Shown in pieces: positions 9,405 to 17,546 of a DNA stretch of 20,999 nucleotides. The stretch comes from Cylindrotheca closterium (taxonomy: Eukaryota > Bacillariophyta > Bacillariophyceae > Bacillariales > Bacillariaceae). The notes beneath the pieces are model-generated. The model saw nothing but the letters and a program-made list of their open reading frames with translations, ran no database searches and was not told where the DNA came from. A program made the translations under genes and the position numbers. Location: contig CAKOGP040001753.1 in NCBI GenBank assembly GCA_933822405.4, positions 1-20,999 on the forward strand, in the 5' to 3' direction. Position 1 is the stretch's first letter; the number at the start of each line of letters is the position of its first letter.

Positions 9405-9475
9405 GCTAGGGGGGAGAGAGTGATTTTTAGACAAGATTCTAGTACCAGTTGAACCGAGGAGTGCCACCACCTGCC

Positions 9476-11879
9476 ATGACAAGTATACCCGGATTCCTCA
9501 CAAGTATCTTCTCGCCAAACACTGAACGGACAGGCCGTGGTACTACTGTACCAGTAGAGACTGTACATTCCGACGCATCCAGCGCTAGAGCCAGCAGGGC
9601 CTCTAGCCGGTCTTGTCATTCTCATTTGACGAGAACAGCGTCAGCAGCGCCCATGTCACGCCCGGCAAAGTATCGCCAGATTCAAACCAGATCTGCCGAA
9701 AGTGATGGTGACAACGAGGAGCAAGATTTCAATTCCGACCATGATGCAACATTGTCAGATGGAGGACCCAACAGAAACCCAAGAGGACCAACGCCAGACA
9801 CAGAGCCAGAAGACACTGCACCAGAAGACACAGAGGCAGAAGCCGAAGAGTCAGCAGAAGAAGAGGAAAGAGAGGTCCCACTCAGTGCATGGGTCCATCT
9901 CACTCATGAACATTGCTGGGCCGTATGCAAAGGACCGACCTCCAATAGTAAGAAGGACCGGATTATCTGTGGGAAACTCAAGACCAAGTGCCGTCTGCAC
10001 CGCGTCTTGAGAGAAGAAGGACACCGGGCCAAACCTATGTGGCATGAGGGAATTGTCTCCACCAAGGACAAGAACACCAACACTGGGGATTACATCATCC
10101 ACGGTCAACAGGATGGTTTCAGCCGATCTGAAGAGAGAATGGACGAGAGCCTCAACCGGGCAACAGGATTAGACAACGAGGAGTCTCCTTCTGAAGATGA
10201 AGAGGGACCCGAGGACACTGACCGCGAAGAAACAGACTTTGAAGCAACAGATTTTGAAGCCAGTGAGGGAGAGATAGAAGGCCACCTCAACGAGGATCCC
10301 AAGGCCGATGCTCTCCAAGAGCTGAACGATAAGATCGCTCTGATGGAAAGAGAGACCCAACTGTTGAGGCTGAAGGCGGAACGTGCTAAACTAGAAGCTG
10401 AGTCGCCCAAGAAGAAACCGGCCCGCAAAGGGAAGCAGGCCACTCCCAGCAAGAAGAAGGCTCAAGCAACAGCCCGCAAACAAACCCCAATCGCCAGAAA
10501 GAAGAAGTTGAGGAAGAACAAGCCTCCTCCTAAACAAGTGTCTATCAAAGAGGGCAACAACACTTCCAAATCCCCTTCCAAGCCAACTGCCGCCACCGCG
10601 AGAAAATTGGACCCAGAACTGTCAGCCATCACCACTACCGTACCATCTGTCCTCGACACGGTGCTACTGAAGATCCAACCATTCTTCATCAAGCTCCAGG
10701 AATCCACAGAGAAGATGGATCGCATGATGGAGCAGCAGGCCCTACAAGAGAACCAAACCCCTTCAACTACTGGAACTCCTAATATGATTCCCATGGGATC
10801 TACCAACCTACCTACCGCCAACGGCCACTACAATGCCATGACAATCGAGGGAAACGGACCAGCTCCTCCCACTCTACCTACCCAAACACCACCAGCAGTA
10901 ATTACACCGACCAGACCTACTACCTACCAAGGGCCCATTCCTACCTACCAACAAGATGGATCCAAGGGTGACAGTGACAAGATCCATGAGATCGAAATCA
11001 CCAGTGTTGAGATTGATAAGGCAATGATGCCGGAGGCCATGACCAAAAATAAGGAGATCAACGGTACCTATGATAGAGCGGATGATATTGCGGCGTTACC
11101 AGGTAAGACTTCACCCGGTGGAGGAGACAGTGAAAGTGGTAGCGGAGTTAGCGAAGATGTGCTGACTCGACTCGCGGAGACTTTGGGCTCCGACAACTCC
11201 AAGATTACAATGCTTGATTCGAGATATGGTAGACGCAACCGTCATGGATTGGGTCTGATCACCTCCGAAGACACCCTCCTGGACGCCTACAAGCAGTGCT
11301 ACAAGAAAGAGGACGTCATCTTCAACAACTGCCCTGATCGGCAAGATCATGTTCAAATGGAACGCCACAGCGGATCCATGGGAAGACTCCAAAGCCTTGG
11401 TCATCCTAAAGGTCCACTCCGCAAATCTACTGGACATTCGGACCAACTGCAACTCCAAGAAGATGCTCCTACTTCAGAACTATGCCTATCTTTGCGATGC
11501 CAAGAAGAAGGGCTTCGTCAACGACACCATCACTGAGAAGAATTTTGAACGCCAAGACCGAAGAAACCAACGACTACGCGATGAGCTCGAAGCAGTCAAG
11601 GCTATCAAAGGAGGCCCTAAAGAAGGCAGAGGCAACCCACACAAGGACCAAGACTCTTCACCGAAGAAATGCTCCCACTGCAAAAACCGCGACCTACACA
11701 TTGCCGCTGGACTAGAGCACATCAAGACTGTTTGTCCTCTGAAGGACAAAGCCGGATCTTGGGCCAAGGCTGCAGCTGGAAAGGTAGCAGCCAAATATGC
11801 GAACAACAACAAGGGCGAGAAAACGCGTCCTATGGAAGAAGTTATCAAGGAGGTGTCCGAGAGTTGGGCAAAGTCCTAG
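9476..11879 (+). pseudogene. Gag-like protein of the retroelement, one frameshift, TAG before a possible C-terminal tail
   Basis: ATG at 9476 (context CTGCCATGAC) opens a frame to 11536, but coding character moves by +1 near 11325-11342: upstream ...EDVIFNNCP, downstream IGKIMFKWNATADPWED.... The second frame runs to TAG at 11877-11879. The N-terminal part is Ser/Thr/Glu-rich and disordered, then comes a small Cys/His region (CWAVCKGPTSNSKKDRIICG), an acidic stretch, a coiled coil (LQELNDKIALMERETQLL), a long Lys-rich basic segment for nucleic-acid binding, a Pro/Thr linker, a helical region, and a zinc-knuckle-like CSHC...H...C cluster (11669-11740). This order fits a Gag that assembles particles and packages RNA. 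The shift may be a lesion in this copy or programmed +1 frameshifting. The frame also continues after the TAG to TGA at 12120-12122. Confidence 0.6.
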
Positions 11880-11900
11880 ACCTATTCGCCAAACACCAAA

Positions 11901-12020
11901 GCCGGAGATGCTACCCTTGTAGTAGACTCTGGGACCCATTGCCAGAGATGCTACCCCAGTACGGACTCTGGAGTCCCCCTACCGGAGATGCTGATTCTTC
12001 AAGCAGACTCTGGACCCCAT
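11901..12020 (+). repeat. Three imperfect 40-bp tandem repeats in the gag tail
   Basis: Copies at 11901-11940, 11941-11980 and 11981-12020 share CCGGAGATGCT at the left and GACTCTGGA at the right. Although the period is not a multiple of three, the GAC-TCT-GG(A/G) triplets at 11925, 11964 and 12006 are in the same frame, giving three Asp-Ser-Gly motifs in the gag frame beyond the TAG. Confidence 0.6.
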
Positions 12021-12179
12021 CAAAATGCACATCACACATCGGAACCACCCCTGAAGCAACCAACATCACACTACGAGCTGCACTCTGAAACCCAACCGCC
12101 ACTACCACCACTTCACTTGTGACAAGTCGTCATATTATTTAATCTGTTATAACTGACTTTTGTTCGTACCTTTATCTGA

Positions 12180-12979
12180 ACTTTCAAAGGTGAGAAACAA
12201 TGTGTCTGCGAGGAAGAAGAAAGCGTGACTGTGGGGGTGGAAATTCGAAGGGTAGCTACTGTGGAAGCGATCGGGATTGAGAACATGGGAATTATTGGAA
12301 GTGGATGTGAAGTCATGCGATATGCATGGCCCAAGATGACTGTATCCTTCTCCATCCGAGAGAATGGTGAGACGGTACCGTCAGACTTGGAAGACCCACC
12401 GGTGGTGCTCTTGGACCCCACCGACCTTGGAAGGGGCTCCTAAACACTTACCCAGTGGATTTGTTGGTGATCGAGCGAGGTAACTACAAGCAACCCAGTA
12501 GCCCCCGTCAAGAACCATGGGAGGACATGGTGGAGTCCGTGCCTCCCGAAAAGCGACCAAAACTCATCATTGAATGTTGGCGCTCTGATCCAACTCTATG
12601 GCAATATGGCCCAACCAGCAAGGCAACCACCACCAGATGGAGAGACATTGGCTACTACGTCAATTGCCGAACTATCAACGCAACTTCCATCGTTGGAGCC
12701 ATCAACCAAGAGAGACTCCTAGGGGCCCGCACTCGAGCTGACATTGGAGCACAATGGGTGTGGGACAACCTGGACAGAGATCTAGCTGTGATTTGACCCA
12801 TGGGAAATCTACTCACACCACCCGGTTTGGTACCAAGAGGCTCCTACTCTAACAACGGCACCAACCACACTCTGTATTCACTACACGACCCTATGCCCAA
12901 CCAAATAGGAGCATACATTCGCACTGAAAAAGGAGTTTGGAGACTTTTGAAGGAGGAATACCGAAAGGCCCAGAAATGA
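12180..12979 (+). pseudogene. Degenerate cytosine-C5-methyltransferase-like module of the retroelement
   Basis: Three coherent pieces lie in a row. Frame one (12180-12443) ends ...VVLLDPTDLGRGS. A one-base loss in the GGGG run at 12433-12436 would continue it into the next frame, ...LLNTYPVDLLVIERGNYKQ... to TGA at 12794-12796. The same frame then continues PMGNLLTPPGLVPRGSY... to TGA at 12977-12979. The motif order resembles C5 methyltransferases: AIGIENMGIIGSGCEV at the motif I place, VDLLVIERG at motif IV, KLIIECW at motif VI (ENV) and GAINQERLLGART at motif VIII (QxRxR). The catalytic Pro-Cys of motif IV is absent, so activity is unlikely even if the frame were intact. The assignment is by pattern and could be wrong. 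The last TGA overlaps the RT start codon as ATGA. Confidence 0.5.
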
Positions 12980-15459
12980 ACTTGTCCAAGAAAAGCTTGC
13001 AACAAACCACATCGTTGTTTTATTGGGAATACCTCTCACATTCCCTCCAACATCTGTTCCCCAAGCCTGCTTTGGAATCAAGACCTACACCGGCTGAGGA
13101 TGGACCCGGCAACGAGGCTTCATCACCTGCTGGACCCACGACCTACAAGGAGTTTGATTGGGTTCCGGCAGATCTATCTCCAGGAGGGACTTGGCACCAG
13201 CAACGCATATCCAACCTCCGATGGGCTTCAGAACACTATCCAGAGCCCAAGGACATCTTTGATGATGGCCTTCATCGGTTGGCTGTGCATCGACAGAACT
13301 ACAACAAAGACGGACCTTCCCCAAAATGGCTTCAACTGCTATGGTGGGAATTTCCATCTGAGCACTGGGAGGAACTCCGAACTGGCGCTAGACAGAATTT
13401 TTTGGAGAGACCGGAGCCCCACATTCGACCAAATGCCCCAATGGATGAAGAGATGTTGGAAGCCGCCGTCCAGTTTGTGGATGAGCTTGTTGAACTTGGA
13501 GTGCTGAGACACATTGATGAGGGCCTCAAAGTCCTCACCAATGCGCCACTTTTTGTGGTCGGCAAAGACGGACAGCCTGGCGAGTGGAGAGTCATTGCGG
13601 ACATGCTACGCGGCGGCCAGAAAAATTGTGTGGGACAAGATCCGGTCTTCATGCCAAGGATTGCCCACATCGTCGACCAAATGTACACTGGCGGATTCTC
13701 TGCAGTTGTGGACCTGTCCAAGTTCTTCTACAACTTTCCAACACACCCAGAAGACCGGCCGTATCTTGGCCTTCTACACCCAAAAACCGAGGAGCTGTTG
13801 ACATACTACGGGCTTGCAATGGGAGCTGGAAACAGCCCAGCCATTGTATGCCGAATTGGATTGGCCTTTGTACGTTTGGTGAAAGAAAAGTTTGATGTCT
13901 TCCAAGGAGAAGCCAAGGCCAACTGCTACTGGACCGGCTTCCAGAACAACGGATTCAATCCGAAACTTGGATACGGATTCATTCTTACTTCGGCCGATGG
14001 AGGAGCTGTGCACATCTGGGTTTGGGTTGATGACTTCCTTATCCATGGACCCTCCCATGAGAAGACCACTCGAGCTCTGGCATTCTTCCTTGACACAGCC
14101 GTTGACTGTGGTTTCCTTTTCCACCCAAAGAAATTGGTTCCACCTCAACAAGTGGTCAAATACTGTGGCTTCCTGTTCGACACTACCGACATTCCATGCC
14201 TACGAATCCCGGAATCCAAAAAGGACCGAGCCCTGGCCATCTGCGAATACCTACTCCAGTCACCAACTCACAAGAAGTGGTCACGATTGAGTCTTGCTGT
14301 TGCGGTGGGAGTTCTTGAGTCACTGACCGAAGCAACACCCCGTCGGCTTGGCCACACCCATCTGAAGGAATTTCACACACTAGTCCACCCACCTGGACTT
14401 GGGATCGGCGCGGAGCCTTACTACACAACGACATGCCTCAATTCCCGAGTACTTGATGAACTAAAGTGGTGGAAACAGTTCCTACTACGGAGTGAAGGGA
14501 GATTTGTCAGAGGATGGGAAGCAGCTACCCTTGTCCCAACCTTTGGTGATGGTAGCGGCACTGGCACCGGTGGGACCCTCCAACTACCTAACTGTGACTT
14601 TGAAATGTGGCGCGGGAAATGGAAACCGGCGGTCTACATTTTTGCCTCCGTTTGGAAAGAACTGGCGACACTGAAAGAGACCCTTCTTCGGATCAAAGAG
14701 AGCCCCCAAGCCCACCTCGTCATTGGCACGACCGTCTTCTACTTCACTGACAACTCTGGAGTATATTGGATTGCTACTACTGGTTCCTCCAAGCGGCGAG
14801 ATCTTCACCAGTTGCTCAGCGAGATCAGACTGCTGGAACTTGATCTTCAATGTGTCCTCCAGGTGATACACGTCCCAGGCCAAGTTTTGATCACGCAAGG
14901 CACTGATGGACTTAGTCGAGGAGTTTGGATGTCAACTCTACAAGACATCATGGACTCAGATCGACTGACACAAGCAATCTTCGATCCCATGCCACTGGAC
15001 TGGACTTTGGTTTGGCAACACCTGCCTCATCTGGCACATATGGCCCAATACCGTTCCTGGAACCAACAATGGACAGCGGACCTCTGTTTGCACCAAACAA
15101 CAGTATGGTGCCCGCCACCTGAACTGGCCCGGCAACTCCTGACCTTCTTACTCAACTCTTGGGTCGAATGTCCATTCACTACTTCAGCACTCCTCTTTGT
15201 GCCTCGAGTAGTTGAAGCTTCCTGGCGCCACATGTCCCGCTACATCGAAGAGATCGGCACCATCTACCCCCACCAAACACAGCTACGCTTTCCACCTCTC
15301 CTTCCTATTCCAATTGTTGTTCTACACATTGCACCTCACACACTCTCGCTGACTCCATCAAGGTTGGACAAAACTCCCACTACCGCCCCCTCTTGGCATG
15401 CAGCCCAAGCCACACTTATGCGCCGGCTGCCTGACGGGATTCACCAAGAAAGCCATTGA
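12976..15459 (+). CDS. Reverse transcriptase-RNase H of the Ngaro/DIRS-like element
   Basis: An 827-codon intact frame. I take ATG at 12976 because no ATG precedes it after the upstream stop and it overlaps the previous TGA (ATGA). RT motifs in order: FSAVVDLSKFF (motif A, Asp246), GLAMGAGNSPAIVCRIGLAF (motif B), WVWVDDFLIHG (motif C, Asp352-Asp353), KYCGFLF (motif E region). The RNase H domain follows: TFGDGSGTG (Asp525), WKELATLKE (Glu562), FTDNSGVYW (Asp592) and GTDGLSRG (Asp644), giving the D-E-D-D catalytic set. The enzyme copies element RNA into DNA and removes the template. The sequence style (VDD rather than YADD) matches DIRS-order RTs, not gypsy or copia. It is the only enzyme ORF of this copy without a lesion. 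Its end overlaps the recombinase ATG by 62 bp in another frame. Confidence 0.85.
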   Translation: MNLSKKSLQQTTSLFYWEYLSHSLQHLFPKPALESRPTPAEDGPGNEASSPAGPTTYKEFDWVPADLSPGGTWHQQRISNLRWASEHYPEPKDIFDDGLHRLAVHRQNYNKDGPSPKWLQLLWWEFPSEHWEELRTGARQNFLERPEPHIRPNAPMDEEMLEAAVQFVDELVELGVLRHIDEGLKVLTNAPLFVVGKDGQPGEWRVIADMLRGGQKNCVGQDPVFMPRIAHIVDQMYTGGFSAVVDLSKFFYNFPTHPEDRPYLGLLHPKTEELLTYYGLAMGAGNSPAIVCRIGLAFVRLVKEKFDVFQGEAKANCYWTGFQNNGFNPKLGYGFILTSADGGAVHIWVWVDDFLIHGPSHEKTTRALAFFLDTAVDCGFLFHPKKLVPPQQVVKYCGFLFDTTDIPCLRIPESKKDRALAICEYLLQSPTHKKWSRLSLAVAVGVLESLTEATPRRLGHTHLKEFHTLVHPPGLGIGAEPYYTTTCLNSRVLDELKWWKQFLLRSEGRFVRGWEAATLVPTFGDGSGTGTGGTLQLPNCDFEMWRGKWKPAVYIFASVWKELATLKETLLRIKESPQAHLVIGTTVFYFTDNSGVYWIATTGSSKRRDLHQLLSEIRLLELDLQCVLQVIHVPGQVLITQGTDGLSRGVWMSTLQDIMDSDRLTQAIFDPMPLDWTLVWQHLPHLAHMAQYRSWNQQWTADLCLHQTTVWCPPPELARQLLTFLLNSWVECPFTTSALLFVPRVVEASWRHMSRYIEEIGTIYPHQTQLRFPPLLPIPIVVLHIAPHTLSLTPSRLDKTPTTAPSWHAAQATLMRRLPDGIHQESH

Positions 15460-16870
15460 GTTTTGCCTCCAATGCTCCTTTTCCACTTCAGGATTCGGGA
15501 AATTCCGGCCCTGCGGGACTTGCTACCACCGGGAATGTTTTCGAGCTGGGGTTCCTTTCACCACCCGCCGACTTTGAGGTGAGGGCCTTACATTCCCAAA
15601 GCAAGCAAACTGGCCGAATTTCGTGTGTGAAGCCTGTACGGTCCGTCAATACCTACAGCGAGAACTTGTCAAAGTTGATGATGTTATTTTGTTAATGTTG
15701 GAACGGGTCCGGCTCCTAGACATCATCTCGTCTTGGGCAAAGGGAACTCATGTCACCTACAAATCTAAGCTGAAAGTCATTCATGATTTCAAAAAGGAGT
15801 TTGCCCTCACAGTTCTTCGCCCATCCAATCTCATGGAGCCTCCATCTGGACCAGATATCTCTCTGATGTGGTGCCAAGAGCGGTACAGTCTTCGTCACTC
15901 CACAAGGAAATACGACAAAGATGTTCAAACACCCATCAGTTTCAACTCTGTTCGCGCTCTGCGTTCAGCTGCATCACAATGGTTTGCCCTTGAGTCGCTC
16001 AATACGCCGCAGAACGCCTACATGTCACAAGACAAGAAGGTTCTCTACCAAGATTGCCGGCCAACAGACAACCTTACATTTCATCTCTTTGCAAAAGGAA
16101 TGGTGACACGAATGGGCGACTACTCTCGGCCATCAGTAGCCTTGTTGGACCGCCATATTCGTTACTTGATGAACTCATTGGAAAACCAATTTGCAGAAGC
16201 AACTACAGAGACACAAAGGCGCGACATCTCGCTTGCTGGCCTCACAACTCTCACTCTCTGGCCTGGGTGGCTCCGCTCTGCTGAATGTTTTGGTATCAAC
16301 TGGGAAGATTGTTCCATTTTGGAACGTGAAGACTATGCACAAGCTGACCTCCCACGTAACTGTGGTATGGTCACTTTCCGACTCAACCCTGTCACTAAGT
16401 CGGAGCGCACTCGAACTGCTGATGTTATCATCGCATACACTACTCGATCAGGCTACTGTATCGGGAAGTGGTTCCACAGAGCGCAAACGTACCGGGCCCG
16501 ACGTACAGGGCCCGTTTTCTGCCATGCAAATGGCACAGTTTGGACCTCTCATTTCTTCCGGACTACCTATCTCTATCCAAGTCTCAAAAAGCAGCGTTTG
16601 GAGGGCGACCCGCTTCTATTACCTTTCGATGGATCCATATCCAACACCATTGAAAGCCGATTCTGGTCTCTCCACACATTCCGTCACGGTGGCCGCAGTC
16701 ACGTCTCCCGCGGAGAATCCTATGATGGTAAACGCCTCACAATTGCCTCGGAAACCCAGGTCTACGAACATGGGCGTTGGCGCTATCGCCGAGCCAACGA
16801 AAAAGTAGGAACAAGTTAGCGTGAGTGGACGCCTCGTGAACGAGTCAAGATTACTTTGTACTGTCATTAA
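15398..16870 (+). pseudogene. Tyrosine recombinase of the retroelement with N-terminal Cys/His cluster, two in-frame stops
   Basis: ATG at 15398 opens MQPKPHLCAGCLTGFTKK..., with CAGC, CLQC, CGTC-YH-REC and CEAC pairs forming a zinc-binding, PHD-like cluster in the first ~80 codons. TGA at 15575-15577 (codon 60) interrupts it; the frame then runs unbroken to TAG at 16817-16819 and finally TAA at 16868-16870. The recombinase core shows GWLRSAECFGINW (catalytic Arg293), HTFRHGG (His426, Arg429) and YEHGRWRYRR (Trp461). The TAG is codon 474 and is followed by REWTPRERVKITL. In related diatom elements as I remember them a Tyr precedes this REW block, so the stop appears to replace the likely nucleophile. 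The enzyme would integrate the circular cDNA. Translation might also start internally after the TGA, but the second stop would still remove the Tyr. Confidence 0.7.
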
Positions 16871-16929
16871 CGACAGCTGCCGGGGGGGAAGGAGAACAGT
16901 TTGGAGTCATTCACAAGAGAATAGGCAGG

Positions 16930-17108
16930 GGGGAAAGAAAAGGACGCAGGACTTTACATCTTGTGGAGACTTCAAGTTCGAAAACGCATTGAGTACCTAC
17001 TCAAAGAGTTTAAGACTTGAGTCTCGCCCCGATCCGAACCCGGAAGCCTGCGTGGGCTAGGACAATATCTAGCCACCAATTATGAAACGACATGAACGAC
17101 TCTTAACC
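16930..17108 (+). repeat. Split direct repeat B1
   Basis: Matches 17368-17546 at 178 of 179 positions (GAACGAC here, GAGCGAC in B2). It abuts A2 directly with one shared C at 17108, the expected B1A2 junction of an Ngaro/PAT-type element. Confidence 0.9.
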
Positions 17109-17351
17109 TGAACTCTACCCAACCGACCGTATAGAAAGGTTTTGAAAGAAATGAAGAAGAAGAATTCCTTATTCCGGCGGCCCGAGGCATGCGAGGACCG
17201 CCGCACGTAAGAAGCTACGAGACTGGATGTGCCAGCGAGAAATGACCGAATTGAGTGGCTTGAGCTCCACCAAAAGGCACACAAATCAGTCCAACTTGGA
17301 ACTTGAGCAAAACACATCCAGACTCCAGCAATAGGTAGAAAATTTTTAACT
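17108..17351 (+). repeat. Split direct repeat A2
   Basis: Second copy of A1 (9162-9404), sandwiched between B1 and B2. A short C-rich spacer (CCCACCCACCCGCCCA) separates it from B2, whereas A1 is followed by a G-rich stretch. Confidence 0.9.
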
Positions 17352-17367
17352 CCCACCCACCCGCCCA

Positions 17368-17546
17368 GGGGAAAGAAAAGGACGCAGGACTTTACATCTT
17401 GTGGAGACTTCAAGTTCGAAAACGCATTGAGTACCTACTCAAAGAGTTTAAGACTTGAGTCTCGCCCCGATCCGAACCCGGAAGCCTGCGTGGGCTAGGA
17501 CAATATCTAGCCACCAATTATGAAACGACATGAGCGACTCTTAACC
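17368..17546 (+). repeat. Split direct repeat B2 (right terminal)
   Basis: Nearly identical to B1, ending in GACTCTTAACC, after which the host sequence GAATTGCC begins. This defines the right end of the element. Confidence 0.9.

Larger units (their letters stand above)
9162..17546 (+). mobile_element. Ngaro/PAT-like tyrosine-recombinase (DIRS-order) retrotransposon with split direct repeats
   Basis: An 8.4-kb element in the order A1 (9162-9404), gag, methyltransferase-like module, RT-RNase H, tyrosine recombinase, B1 (16930-17108), A2 (17108-17351), B2 (17368-17546). The A1...B1A2B2 split direct repeats are diagnostic of the Ngaro and PAT-like branches of DIRS-order elements, in which the repeats allow synthesis of a circular DNA that the recombinase integrates. 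A1 and A2 differ at 3 of about 244 positions and B1 and B2 at 1 of 179, so the insertion is recent. No integrase (DDE) is encoded. The word GAAT borders both ends (9158-9161 and 17547-17550). Several ORFs are broken (see entries), so the copy is probably non-autonomous. Confidence 0.85.

Noticed and set aside
11925..12014. Retroviral-type aspartic protease from the DSG motifs
   Set aside because: The motif sits in three short tandem repeats with no surrounding protease fold signature, and DIRS-order elements do not normally carry a protease.
12119..12189. AT-rich 71-nt GT-AG candidate intron between gag tail and methyltransferase-like module
   Set aside because: Splicing leads directly to a stop in the next codon, so it does not join the frames; more likely a spacer or degenerate sequence.
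16990..17085. tRNA-like box B (GGGTTCGGATC) on the minus strand of the B repeats
   Set aside because: Acceptor, anticodon and T stems do not pair properly; only a box-B-like word is present.
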